The position numbers were made by a program, and so were the translations under genes. Of a DNA stretch of 64,000 nucleotides, positions 18,392 through 27,439 are shown in pieces. The DNA comes from DATJLY01 sp035518375 (GTDB lineage Bacteria > Pseudomonadota > Alphaproteobacteria > ATCC43930 > CGMCC-115725): positions 46,867 to 110,866 of the forward strand of contig DATIXQ010000141.1 in assembly GCA_035518375.1 (NCBI GenBank), read 5' to 3'. A model generated the notes under the pieces. That model did no database searches. It saw only the letters and a list, made by a program, of their open reading frames with translations, and was not told the DNA's origin. Numbering within the stretch: position 1 is the stretch's first letter; the number at the start of each line of letters is the position of its first letter.

Positions 18392-20224
18392 TCAGTATGT
18401 CAGGATGATGTTAAAGAGCGCAGAATATAAGAAATGGCCGCCGGAGAACGGCGCGACGTTGCCGGTCTGATAGAGCGCGTTGAGGCCGGAACCGGGAACG
18501 AGGGTCGCGCCCGAAAGACGCAGCACAATGTTCTGCGAGTCGAGCGGCCGATATGTGGCCGCGACCGACAGATCCCAGCCGATCTCGTCGGGGATGTTGG
18601 ATTGGTGCCGCAGCAGCACGAGCGGCGCCGTGGTGACGAAGCGCAGGTAGTTGGCGTTGCCGGAGATGCGTAGCTCCGGCAGCACGTCGAAATCGGCGCC
18701 CAAGCCAAGAAGCTCGAGGCCGGGATTGATGAAGTTGGACTGGCCCTCGTTCTTCGAGGAACGCAGGTCGGCGAGCACACCGTTCGACTGCGACAGGGCG
18801 ACGCCGCCGCCGCCGATGAGAGGGATGCCCTGGCGGATCCAGTAGCTCGAATCGGCGCCGGCGAATTGCGGGTTCTCGAAGATCGCGTCGAAACCCGTCG
18901 CGCGCCCGCTTTGCGGGTTGGCGTCACCGCTCTGGTAGAGCGCGGAGCCGCGCACACGGATCCAGTCGAAGTCGATCGACGGCTCGGCCGCGAAGAAGAA
19001 GCCATCGACGAATTCCGGGCTCGGCAGCGGCGACGGGCTGAACTCGTTGTTCGAGATATGGCCAAACTGCCAGTAGGTCGAGACCGTCAGGTTGAAGCGG
19101 CCAAAATGCCCGTCGCCGTTGTAGCCGAGATAGTTCACGTCATAGTTATAACCGGTGAAGCTGCCGATCGGCAGCGGGCGGACCAGGAAGCCGTTGTTGT
19201 CGTAGTAGAACTGTCCGGCCTCGTGGTTGTCATTGCGTACGTACGTGACCTGCGACGTGAAGCCGGTGAGGGGCATGTCCTGGCGATAGAGGTTGGCGAT
19301 GAACACGTCATCGCGCCGGAGCGGCTTCGAGACATCGTTGAGGCCGCTGTTCGTGTCCTTCTCAAGGCGGCGGAAATAGGCGAGATTGTATTGCCAAAGG
19401 TTGTTTTGACGGTCGCCGAAGAGCCGCACGCCGAGCTGCGTGTCCTGGAACAGGAAGCCGCGGAAGTCGGTCGAGAAAGGCTGAATGCCGACGCGGATCG
19501 AATCGAAGTCGTAACGCTCCGACACGTTGCGGATGTGATAATCAACGAAGGCTTCCTGCAGCGCGCCGAACGTGTCGTCGCGGACGGTGCCCCTTTGCGG
19601 ATTGATGTTGATGACGCCGCGCTCGTCGACCGCGGTGTGATTGAAATTGAAGGCGGGCGTTAGGCGCAACTCGATCTCAGGCGGCTTGTACGCGGTATCG
19701 CCCTTGAACAGGTCGAGATTGAGAAGCGCGGTCTGGCTGAAGAGCGAGCGCCCGTATTTGCCGAACACGCTGTTCGAGCCCGGCGTGTTGACCGATTGCG
19801 GCGCCACCGGCGTCGGCACGCGCGCGGGCTCGTAGAGCGTATCGGAAATCGCGCCGAGGCTGAAGAACCAGTCCTCGCCGAAGATCGGCTTATCGCCCTT
19901 AAGGCTGTTCGTGTTGTAGGGATCGAACATGTTCTCGCGGCGGCCGAGCGCGTCGAGGATGCGCCAGCGGTCGGGCACGGGCAGGAACATGTCGCTGGTC
20001 GTCGGTTGCGGCGGCGGCACCGCGTTGGGATTTCCGAGCGCGGGCGGCGCCACCGGCGGCGGCTGGCCAGGAATCTGCCGCTCAAGCGGCGCCGGCGCGG
20101 CCTGGTCCGCCGGCGCGGCTGGCGCGGGCGCCGATGCGTCGTCGGCGTACGCCGCGCGCGCAACGAGCGCGAGGGCCGTCATGACGAGCGGCGCGAACCG
20201 CCGCTTGCTTCCCCCCAGCCGCAT
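18392..20224 (-). CDS. Outer-membrane beta-barrel protein, probable porin of a cytochrome conduit
   Basis: 610-aa protein with a signal peptide (MRLGGSKRRFAPLVMTALAL, cut near AYA), a Pro/Ala-rich linker of about 50 residues, then alternating aromatic strands to the end, finishing FNIILTY with a C-terminal Tyr as expected for a barrel. It contains an RGFLFQDTQLGVRLFGD segment common in large alginate-type or DUF1302-like barrels; exact family not recognised. It is placed 21 bases after the GlcG-like gene and 4 bases before the decaheme-propeller gene, as in porin-cytochrome operons. No heme motif. Alternative: an ordinary substrate porin. Confidence 0.8.
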   Translation of the reverse strand: MRLGGSKRRFAPLVMTALALVARAAYADDASAPAPAAPADQAAPAPLERQIPGQPPPVAPPALGNPNAVPPPQPTTSDMFLPVPDRWRILDALGRRENMFDPYNTNSLKGDKPIFGEDWFFSLGAISDTLYEPARVPTPVAPQSVNTPGSNSVFGKYGRSLFSQTALLNLDLFKGDTAYKPPEIELRLTPAFNFNHTAVDERGVININPQRGTVRDDTFGALQEAFVDYHIRNVSERYDFDSIRVGIQPFSTDFRGFLFQDTQLGVRLFGDRQNNLWQYNLAYFRRLEKDTNSGLNDVSKPLRRDDVFIANLYRQDMPLTGFTSQVTYVRNDNHEAGQFYYDNNGFLVRPLPIGSFTGYNYDVNYLGYNGDGHFGRFNLTVSTYWQFGHISNNEFSPSPLPSPEFVDGFFFAAEPSIDFDWIRVRGSALYQSGDANPQSGRATGFDAIFENPQFAGADSSYWIRQGIPLIGGGGVALSQSNGVLADLRSSKNEGQSNFINPGLELLGLGADFDVLPELRISGNANYLRFVTTAPLVLLRHQSNIPDEIGWDLSVAATYRPLDSQNIVLRLSGATLVPGSGLNALYQTGNVAPFSGGHFLYSALFNIILTY

Positions 20225-20245
20225 TCTATCGGCCGCTCTCGCCGG

Positions 20246-22249
20246 TCACGAGCATGGCGTAGCCTCTCGCGAGGTCAGGAACGGCGCGACGGGGCACGTG
20301 ATGTAGACAAGGTTCGTACCGTCGACCGTCACCGTGTCGGCGCGGATGCCGGAGGGCGCGTTGTTCACCGTCGGCACGCCCGCGACGCTGATCGAACCAT
20401 CGCCCTGGATGCCGACATAAGCGATGAGCGCGTCCTGCTGGATGCCGTCGCCCGATATGCCGAGCGCGCCCACGAGCGTGCTGCCGCGGTAGATCGGGAA
20501 GCCGCCCGAGAAGATTTGCAGGCCGTTCGCGATCTGCGTCTTCTCGCCGGCAGCAACGGGCGTGAGCCCGACGCCGGCACCGCAGCCCGTCGCGGGCAAC
20601 GTGCCCGCCGTGAGGAACGTGGCGAGATCCGGCAGGACAAGGTCGGTCTGAAGCCCGGTCGAGAACACGCTCCAGCTTCCGGCGGGAAGGCTCAAGGGCC
20701 CGGGCGGCTGGCCATCCTGCCCGTCGGGATAGAACGGCCGCGCCAGATTGCCGATCGCGACCACGGAGAACGCCGTTCCGACATTGAAGACCGTGGGATC
20801 GCCGACGCTCGTCCCATTCATGTAGTAGGCGAAGGTCCCGCCTGGCGCGCTCGACGCGGCGGCGAGCGGCCTGATCGTGTTGAAGGCGCTGCTCGCGTCG
20901 TTGCGCGAGAAGAACACGGACGAGCGCGCCTTCTGCAACGACACGTCGATACCGAAGACGGGCGCATCCTCCGAGCGCGCGACCGCGAGGATGTTGCCGT
21001 CGAGATCGATCACGCTGGCCGTAACCTCGGCAGCGGTGTTGAGCGGGATGCGGATGCCGGCGCGGGTTTGCGCGGCGACCGAGAGCGCATTGCCGACGAG
21101 CGCCTGCGCCTCGAACTTGGTGAGATGGCCGACGGCCGGCGCAGTGCCGTCGATCGGCGGAAAGCGCGGCGCGCCCGCGGTCGTGACGAGCACGAAAGCG
21201 TTGAGGCCCGGGAACGCGGTGAAACCCGCGGGCGGGGTCGCGCCATAGAACGAGGTCGTCGCGTTCGCATCGGCCTCGATGCCGGACGCCGCCATGCCGT
21301 ATTGCTGAGCCGCCAGGACACCACCGCCGGCGTAGAACGGCGCAACGGCCGCGAACGATGGCGCCGGAACCGGCGCGGCTGGCGACGCAGGTGGCGTTGG
21401 TGACGCCCCGAGATAATTGAGCGAGACGCCGTTGACGAAGATGTTAGGAGCCTCGATCGGCAATGGCGGCGCAAAGCCGGACTGGCCGGCCAAGGCGATC
21501 TCCTCGTCCGTATTGGCGCCAAGCGGCGGCGGAACGGTGTTGAGCGAATATGTCGCGGTGCTCATCACGCCAATACCGCCGACGAGCACGCCGCTTTTGT
21601 AGAGCGGCAGGCCACCCGCATCGGCGGCGAGGCCGAGCGGCGCCGGATGCGGCCCCGCCGTGGTCCCGGCGCCGGAGCCGATCAGGTCGGAGCAGGCGAG
21701 CTGGCTAAACTGGACGCCGAACAGCGGACCGCCCGGATTGCCGGCGACGCCGACCGGGAAATGCTGCTGGATGATCTGGTTGGCGGTGCGCGTCGAGAAA
21801 GCATTGCCGCCCGAGGAGAGATAGGCCGCGGTGACGGCTTTCGAGATGGCGGCGAGCGTGGTCGGCACGCGCGTATTCTCGAGGCCGCCGACCGCGCCCG
21901 TGCCGGAGCTGATGGTGGCGCAGGGATTGGCCTTGCACGTGGTGCCGTTGGGTCCGGCAGTGGCGACGCCGGCCATTTGCGCGACGGCCAGAACATTGCC
22001 GACGCGGTCGACGACGGCGACGACTGCCGGGCTGAGACCCGCCGCCGCGTTGACCGCCTGGTTCACGATGCTCGTCGTATCGGCCGTCGAGAGCATTTCC
22101 GTGGTCGGATCGGCCGCCACGAAGGTTTCACTGCCGAGCCCGCCACCGCCCCCGCCGCAATCGCCGGGCGCCATGCACAGCACCGACAGCACAGCCATCG
22201 CCGCCTTGAACCACGGCGCCGCCGCCAGCCTTGCCGACAGATGCTTCAT
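20246..22249 (-). CDS. Exported protein with two GlcG/HbpS-like (heme-binding) domains
   Basis: 667 aa. The N terminus has a hydrophobic signal followed by CMAPGDC and a run of glycines, which looks lipoprotein-like, but the residue before the second Cys is Asp, so lipidation is doubtful. Two GlcG/HbpS-type modules are visible: SPAVVAVVDRVGNVLAVAQ with LPLYKSGVLVGGIGVMS, and TASVIDLDGNILAVARSED with FPIYRGSTLVGALGISGDG. HbpS-like members bind heme or act in redox sensing. The position between a periplasmic decaheme protein and a barrel suggests a periplasmic or surface heme/redox role (inference). The start at 22249 (MKHLSARL) is preceded by GAGGGGAA; an upstream in-frame codon at 22276 overlaps the previous gene. 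Confidence 0.8.
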   Translation of the reverse strand: MKHLSARLAAAPWFKAAMAVLSVLCMAPGDCGGGGGGLGSETFVAADPTTEMLSTADTTSIVNQAVNAAAGLSPAVVAVVDRVGNVLAVAQMAGVATAGPNGTTCKANPCATISSGTGAVGGLENTRVPTTLAAISKAVTAAYLSSGGNAFSTRTANQIIQQHFPVGVAGNPGGPLFGVQFSQLACSDLIGSGAGTTAGPHPAPLGLAADAGGLPLYKSGVLVGGIGVMSTATYSLNTVPPPLGANTDEEIALAGQSGFAPPLPIEAPNIFVNGVSLNYLGASPTPPASPAAPVPAPSFAAVAPFYAGGGVLAAQQYGMAASGIEADANATTSFYGATPPAGFTAFPGLNAFVLVTTAGAPRFPPIDGTAPAVGHLTKFEAQALVGNALSVAAQTRAGIRIPLNTAAEVTASVIDLDGNILAVARSEDAPVFGIDVSLQKARSSVFFSRNDASSAFNTIRPLAAASSAPGGTFAYYMNGTSVGDPTVFNVGTAFSVVAIGNLARPFYPDGQDGQPPGPLSLPAGSWSVFSTGLQTDLVLPDLATFLTAGTLPATGCGAGVGLTPVAAGEKTQIANGLQIFSGGFPIYRGSTLVGALGISGDGIQQDALIAYVGIQGDGSISVAGVPTVNNAPSGIRADTVTVDGTNLVYITCPVAPFLTSREATPCS

Positions 22250-22262
22250 CGGAAAATTCCCC

Positions 22263-23957
22263 TCACTGGCCGGCACTCGCGGTCTTCATCTTCCCGAACT
22301 CGGGACGGTGGAAGACATGGCACGAGGTGCAGGTCGACTGCGCCTTCAGGGCGGCGCGCTCAGAGCCGTGGCACGAGACGCACGACTCGATGCCCGGCAC
22401 GAGCACATCGCTGCTCTTCTCGGAATGCGCCGAGTCGTGGCAATCCGCACACTGGAGCGCCTGGTGCTTCGCGTGATCGAACTGGGCCTCAGGCAGGAAG
22501 CGGGTACGCAGCAATACCGGCGCCACGCTCAAATGGCCATCGCTCGTTCCGGTCACGTGGCAATAGGCGCAACCCCGCTTCGGATCAAAGATGATCGTCA
22601 TGGCGTCGTCGGCGCGCGCCTTGGCCCATTGCAGCGCGTCGCGGCGTTCGGCCTCGCTCGGCGTTTCGGTCGTGCCGACGGGCCGCCGCGCAAAGGCGGG
22701 CGCCTCGGGATCCTGCACCCCGCCTTCGAGCGCCATGCGCGCGTAGAAGTCATTGACGGCATTGACGACGGCGGCGACGTCGCCATGCGGTACCTCGCGC
22801 CACGGCAGGTCGGCATCGAATTTGAGATCGTGGCAGGAATGGCATTGGCCCTGGAATGTGATCGGCTGGAACCCCTGCCCGCTCGGCTCGGGCACATGGC
22901 AATCGGCGCACGTCATGGTCTTGTAGCCGTGCGGCGTGAGGAACCCCGCCGGAACGAGATGCGCCGCGTGCGAGAAGACGAGATTGGAATGGTCTTGCGC
23001 CTTCTCCTTCCCGTCGAGCGGCACGCGCGTAAAGCGCGGCGCGGCCGCGTCGGCGACCACCGTCGCGCGGAATTGAGGATGGCCAGCCGGAAAGCCGCTG
23101 ACGTTCTCGATTCCGGCCTTGGGAGCCGTTGACGCAAGCTCGGCGTGACAGTCGACGCACAGCGCCTCCGCGCGGATGACGAGGGCGCGCACGCCGCGGT
23201 GCTCTTCGTGACACTCGGCGCAGCGCGTCGTCTCGAGATCGTGGCGCGAGCGGCCGAGATCGACACCGACCGCGAGATGCCCGCCGATGTCGCCGTGACA
23301 GGAGAGACAGGCGCTGTCGGGCACGCTGGCGAAGGCGGCGCGATGACACGTGCCGCAATCCTGCGCGAAGAAACGGTGCGGGTTCGAGAGAGCGCCGGCA
23401 TTCCACGATAGGCTGATGTAGGTCGCAAGGCCCGTCTTCGGCGTCTGCTTGCTCGAGGTGATAACGGCGCCGAACGGATAGACGGCGATCGGCAGCACGA
23501 GCCCCACGATCGCGAACAGCAGGAAGAGCACCCATGACCAGCGGCGCCGGCTCCATCCGGCCTGGAAAAGGCCGATCCGGCTTTGCGACATGAGCCGTTC
23601 GAGCGCATCGCCCAGAGGCTGCGTCAGCTCGATCGTCAGCGCGGCGTCGAACCCCTCGGGCGGCTCGGCGATGACGATCTCGTAGGGACCGATATTGATC
23701 TTGTCGTTGGGAAAGACGGCGGCGCTCGCCGCGCTCGCACCGTTGATGCGCAGGAACTCGTCCGCCGCGCGCTCGATCGAGAGCCCGCCTTCGCGCTCAT
23801 TCAGGACCGCGGCATGGAGCCCGATACGGATGTCGGCGAGCTGTATCTCGTTGTCGGAGCCGCGCCCCAGCCGGATCGCCTCGCCGGTGACGGTCTGGGC
23901 GCGACGCATGATCGCGTCGGCGCCGCGCCGGGTCAGGAAAGTGACCTCAACCTGCAT
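22263..23957 (-). CDS. FHA-like domain, one membrane helix and periplasmic decaheme cytochrome c
   Basis: 564 aa. Residues 1-115 form an FHA-like domain (AIRLGRGSDNEIQLADIRIG, then a PNDKINIGPYEIVI strand) without a clear SxxH phosphothreonine motif. A single helix near residues 139-163 (WSWVLFLLFAIVGLVLP) anchors it. The remainder carries ten CxxCH motifs from about residue 200 (CGTCH) to 541 (CTSCH). With no signal peptide, the topology is FHA in the cytoplasm and hemes in the periplasm. It follows the cytochrome b gene by 72 bases and precedes the GlcG-like gene by 13. It would take electrons from the membrane cytochrome b and pass them to the periplasm; the FHA part may bind a phosphorylated partner (inference). 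Confidence 0.85.
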   Translation of the reverse strand: MQVEVTFLTRRGADAIMRRAQTVTGEAIRLGRGSDNEIQLADIRIGLHAAVLNEREGGLSIERAADEFLRINGASAASAAVFPNDKINIGPYEIVIAEPPEGFDAALTIELTQPLGDALERLMSQSRIGLFQAGWSRRRWSWVLFLLFAIVGLVLPIAVYPFGAVITSSKQTPKTGLATYISLSWNAGALSNPHRFFAQDCGTCHRAAFASVPDSACLSCHGDIGGHLAVGVDLGRSRHDLETTRCAECHEEHRGVRALVIRAEALCVDCHAELASTAPKAGIENVSGFPAGHPQFRATVVADAAAPRFTRVPLDGKEKAQDHSNLVFSHAAHLVPAGFLTPHGYKTMTCADCHVPEPSGQGFQPITFQGQCHSCHDLKFDADLPWREVPHGDVAAVVNAVNDFYARMALEGGVQDPEAPAFARRPVGTTETPSEAERRDALQWAKARADDAMTIIFDPKRGCAYCHVTGTSDGHLSVAPVLLRTRFLPEAQFDHAKHQALQCADCHDSAHSEKSSDVLVPGIESCVSCHGSERAALKAQSTCTSCHVFHRPEFGKMKTASAGQ

Positions 23958-24029
23958 CGGCCCGGACCTCGACGGAAAAATGCGACTCGTTCAAGACTGA
24001 CTCACGGAAGGCACGATGGAGGGAAGTCC

Positions 24030-24917
24030 TCAAAAGAGGAAGAAGACGGAAACGACATGGGCAAGGAGCGCCGCAAGAAGGCCAAAGGACAACGGCACGT
24101 GGAAGTAAAGCCAGACGTCCATCATCGCCTTGTAGCTGAGATCGCTCCGCGCGCGCGCGAGAAGCTGTCCCTTTTCGTCGAGCAGCACGCGGACCTGGCG
24201 ATAGGCGTCTTGTTGTTCGGGCGGGCGGCGCGCGGCGACCTCGTCGACACCCGCGATCGCACGCCTCGTGGTGCAGTTCGGATATGCGCCCCTGATCTGT
24301 TGCCAGCCCGAGCCGCCGATCTCGGTCCGCTCGGTCGCGTCGCGCACGAGACGCGCGGTCTCATCATCGATCGTCATCGCCGCCGCGCGCAGGCTGTCGT
24401 TGAGGACAGCGATGCGTGCCAGGATCTGCGGCATGGTGGTGCCGCCGCGATTTTCGGTCATGAGCCGCGGGTAGTGGACGTAGCAATAGATGCCGAAGGC
24501 GCCGCTGGCGATGACGAGACACATCAGCACATAGGCGGCGGTGTGGATGTTCCAGCCGAAATGGAAACCCGTGTGGAGCGTCGCGACGACAAGGAGCGCG
24601 AGGCCCAGATAGACGTGCGCCGATAGCCATCCTTCGAGCTTGCCTTGGCTCACGGCATAGGAACGCTTGCGGTAGCCGAACCACATGAGCCACAAGATGA
24701 GGAGCGCGCCCACGGTGCCAAGCAAATAGCCGACCCAGGTTCCGCCATAGCGGTCGCCGAGTGGCACATAGCCGTAATAAAGCACGATCGACGCGAGGAC
24801 GGCCGCGGCGGCAATTTTGAGGAACAGGAAGTTGCGGTACTGGAGGAACGGCGTATGCCGGTCCTCCTCGTGCGCGGGCCGTGCGACCCGCTCTTCCGCC
24901 CGCGCGCGCACCTGCAT
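24030..24917 (-). CDS. Membrane cytochrome b-like protein
   Basis: 295-aa integral membrane protein with four N-terminal helices (about residues 30-145), a soluble segment of about 120 residues and a fifth helix at the C terminus. Histidines sit in or next to helices (AHVYLGLALL; TLHTGFHFGWNIHT; YFHVPLSFGLLAALLAHVVS), consistent with b-type heme ligation as in cytochrome b561 or ferric-reductase-like proteins. The ATG at 24917 overlaps the stop of the preceding reductase gene, so the two are translationally coupled. It probably passes electrons from the cytoplasmic Fe-S reductase to the decaheme protein encoded next. Family assignment is by pattern only. Confidence 0.78.
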   Translation of the reverse strand: MQVRARAEERVARPAHEEDRHTPFLQYRNFLFLKIAAAAVLASIVLYYGYVPLGDRYGGTWVGYLLGTVGALLILWLMWFGYRKRSYAVSQGKLEGWLSAHVYLGLALLVVATLHTGFHFGWNIHTAAYVLMCLVIASGAFGIYCYVHYPRLMTENRGGTTMPQILARIAVLNDSLRAAAMTIDDETARLVRDATERTEIGGSGWQQIRGAYPNCTTRRAIAGVDEVAARRPPEQQDAYRQVRVLLDEKGQLLARARSDLSYKAMMDVWLYFHVPLSFGLLAALLAHVVSVFFLF

Positions 24918-27307
24918 CACGGGCCTCCCCGGATGACGCTGATGAACTCCTCCGGGTTGACGCGGATCGCGGCACCGGTGGGGCACGCCCGGACACAGGA
25001 CGGGCCGCCGTCGATGTCCTTGCACATGTCACACTTGACCGCGTGCTTGCCGCCGGTGCGCCGCGCCATCGCGTCGGGCGACTTGTCCTCGCCGGGTCCC
25101 GCGCCGCGTCCGAACAGGAGCCACTGCAGCAGGCTCGGCTTCGCCGCCGGCACCGCCGCCATCTGGATGACGCCATAGGGGCAGTTGCGCTCGCAGTTGC
25201 CGCAGCCGATGCATTTGTCGTCGATGAAGACTTCGCCGTTGGGTGCGCGGTGAATGGCGTCAGCCGGGCAATCCTTCATGCAGTGCGGATGCTCGCAGTG
25301 ACGGCACGAGGTCGGCACGTGAGTTGTGTTGTAGGTGGGCCCGGCCTCGCGGTTGAGCCGGCTCACGCCATGATGTGTCTCGGCGCACGCCTTCTCGCAA
25401 TTGTCGCAGCGCACGCACAGCGATTCGTCGATCAGCAGCACGTCGGTCGCCTCGCCGAGACCCTGGTGGATCAGGAACTCGATGAGGCCGCTCTGCGTCG
25501 CACCGAGCTCCATCCGGTGCTGTTCCATCAGACGGTGCTGGAGCCGGTCCTCGACTTGGCGATGCAATTCCGGCGCGTGCTCGAGGAGCGTTCGGAAGGC
25601 GGCGCTGTCGATCTTGATCGCCTCGCATGCGACGGCGGCGCGCACGGTGGCCGAGCGCTTCATCTTGGTCAGCATCGCCATCTCGCCGACATAATTGCCG
25701 GCCGGGAGATAGCCCAGGACGATGTCCTTGCCCGCGATCTTGCGCGACACCGTCACCGAGCCGGTCCGTATCAGATAGACCGGATCGTCTTCCGCTCCTT
25801 CCTCGATCAGCGTGTCGTTGGGCTTGAACGCGACGACCTTGGCGCTGTCCAGAACTTCGTGCAGGCGCTGCTCGTCGACGCCTGGCGCGAGATAGGTCTT
25901 GATCTGCCGCACCACCGCGTCGCGGTCGATCACCTGCTTGATCTCGGGCACGGAGCGGACGAGCTTCACCATCGTGTTGCGGTCAACCTCGAGCAGAAGC
26001 GAGGGTTTGGTCGCGACCGTCGTCGCGGTGCGGCGGCGGCCCGAGATCAAGCCCATCTCGCCGAAGAACTGTCCGCCCCCGAGCCGTACCATATCGTCCG
26101 GCTGCTCCGGATTGATCTGGATGCCGACCTCGCCGTCGAGGATCGAAAAGAGCGAATTCGTGTAGTCGTTGCGCCTGAACACGATCTCGTTAGCGAGCTT
26201 CGAATGAATCTCGGAATGGAGCAGGAATTCGCGGATTTGCAGCGAAGTGAGCGAGCGGTAGAGCGGCAGCCGCTCGCGGATCGCGGTGACGAGATCGGTC
26301 ACCGACATCGCGACGCGCGCCTTGTCCAGCTTGTCCTGAAGCAACGGCTCGTCGGCCGGGGGGATGTTGTTGCCGAGGATGTACTCCACCACCTCATAGC
26401 CCTGATTGAGGCAGTGCTTGATGAGCGGATATCCCGCGAGAGCACCGATGATGTAGAGGCCGGGGATCTCGGATTCGTAGGTGTCGGACACGTGCGGATA
26501 GGCCGTCGGGCTGTCGCTCGGGAACGTGATACCGCAGGATTCGACGAACTTGCGCGGCGGCAGCGCGCCGATACGGGCGATGATGCGATTGCATTTGACA
26601 CGCGCCTCGCCGTCGGCCGTGTCGATGACGAGCGCGCCTTGCTCAACCGCCTTGGGCTCGGAATTCACGAAAGCGGTGATCTGGCCCTTGTTGATCATGC
26701 CTTGGATGAGAGCAGCGTTGGCCGGCTTCGCATAAGGATAATCAGCAACGCGGTTGATGATCGTGACATTGTTGTTGGCAGCGAGCGCAAGCGCGTTCTC
26801 GATGCCGGCGTCACCCGTGCCGATGACGATGATCTCTTCGCCGTGATATTCGTCGGGGTCGTCGAGCTGATACTGGACGAACGCCTGCTCCGCGCCGGGA
26901 AGGCCGAGCTTGCGCAGATTGCCCTGAACGCCGATCGAGAGCACGACATGCTCGGCCGTGATTGTCTCGCCGCCGCCGAGGCCGATCTGGAAATTGCCGC
27001 GCTCGCCCTTGATCGAGACGACCTCGGTATTGAGGCGGATGTTGGCCTTGGCGCCCTCGACGCCTTTGGTCCAGGTTTCAATCACCTCCTCGCGCGCGCC
27101 TTCCTTGAAGCCGAGCTCGCTCCGCAGCGGCAGGAACTCCGGCGTCGCCATCACGTGCTTGCGCTTTTGATACTTGAAGATCGTGTCGTTGACGTGGGCG
27201 GTGCGCTCGAGCAGGACGTGCGTCACGCCGTTCTTCGCAGCGCGAGCGGCCGCGCTTAAGCCGGCGGGGCCCGACCCGACGATCGCGATCGCAAATTGAG
27301 CGGCCAC
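24917..27307 (-). CDS. FAD-NAD(P) reductase fused to two cNMP-binding domains and a four-cluster ferredoxin
   Basis: 796-aa cytoplasmic fusion. Residues 1-310 are a pyridine-nucleotide oxidoreductase with FAD motif GSGPAGLSAAARA, NAD(P) motif GTGDAGIENALALA and no redox CxxC, like YpdA-type enzymes. Two cyclic-nucleotide-binding domains follow (about 350-465 and 470-600), both with phosphate-cassette-like motifs (FFGEMGLISGRRRTAT; GEMAMLTKMKRSATV). Residues 615-780 hold four cysteine groups for [4Fe-4S] clusters (CVRCDNCEKAC; CRHCEHPHCMKDC; CIGCGNCERNC; CDMC then CVRAC), as in DmsB/HybA-type subunits. The GTG at 27307 is chosen because the Rossmann fold begins nine residues later and a GGGGGA lies just upstream. 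Likely the electron input module, possibly gated by a cyclic nucleotide (inference). Confidence 0.88.
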   Translation of the reverse strand: MAAQFAIAIVGSGPAGLSAAARAAKNGVTHVLLERTAHVNDTIFKYQKRKHVMATPEFLPLRSELGFKEGAREEVIETWTKGVEGAKANIRLNTEVVSIKGERGNFQIGLGGGETITAEHVVLSIGVQGNLRKLGLPGAEQAFVQYQLDDPDEYHGEEIIVIGTGDAGIENALALAANNNVTIINRVADYPYAKPANAALIQGMINKGQITAFVNSEPKAVEQGALVIDTADGEARVKCNRIIARIGALPPRKFVESCGITFPSDSPTAYPHVSDTYESEIPGLYIIGALAGYPLIKHCLNQGYEVVEYILGNNIPPADEPLLQDKLDKARVAMSVTDLVTAIRERLPLYRSLTSLQIREFLLHSEIHSKLANEIVFRRNDYTNSLFSILDGEVGIQINPEQPDDMVRLGGGQFFGEMGLISGRRRTATTVATKPSLLLEVDRNTMVKLVRSVPEIKQVIDRDAVVRQIKTYLAPGVDEQRLHEVLDSAKVVAFKPNDTLIEEGAEDDPVYLIRTGSVTVSRKIAGKDIVLGYLPAGNYVGEMAMLTKMKRSATVRAAVACEAIKIDSAAFRTLLEHAPELHRQVEDRLQHRLMEQHRMELGATQSGLIEFLIHQGLGEATDVLLIDESLCVRCDNCEKACAETHHGVSRLNREAGPTYNTTHVPTSCRHCEHPHCMKDCPADAIHRAPNGEVFIDDKCIGCGNCERNCPYGVIQMAAVPAAKPSLLQWLLFGRGAGPGEDKSPDAMARRTGGKHAVKCDMCKDIDGGPSCVRACPTGAAIRVNPEEFISVIRGGP

Positions 27308-27439
27308 ATGTCCCCCGCAAACCCCTGAGCGGCGCCTCGGCAGGCTTCGGCGCCGCGTGTCGTCATGCAATACCAGATCGCCCGTTTAGACAATAGAAAT
27401 CATGGCTTGGCCGCTGTTTTGCAGGCGCGAGACGACGCC

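Noticed and set aside
15820..18408. 862-codon plus-strand frame opposite the decaheme-propeller gene
   Set aside because: Antisense shadow without recognisable motifs; the minus strand has ten CxxCH motifs.
24881..27259. 792-codon plus-strand frame opposite the reductase fusion
   Set aside because: Low-complexity Arg/Asp/Leu-rich translation, typical of third-position GC shadow; the minus strand has clear FAD, CNB and Fe-S motifs.
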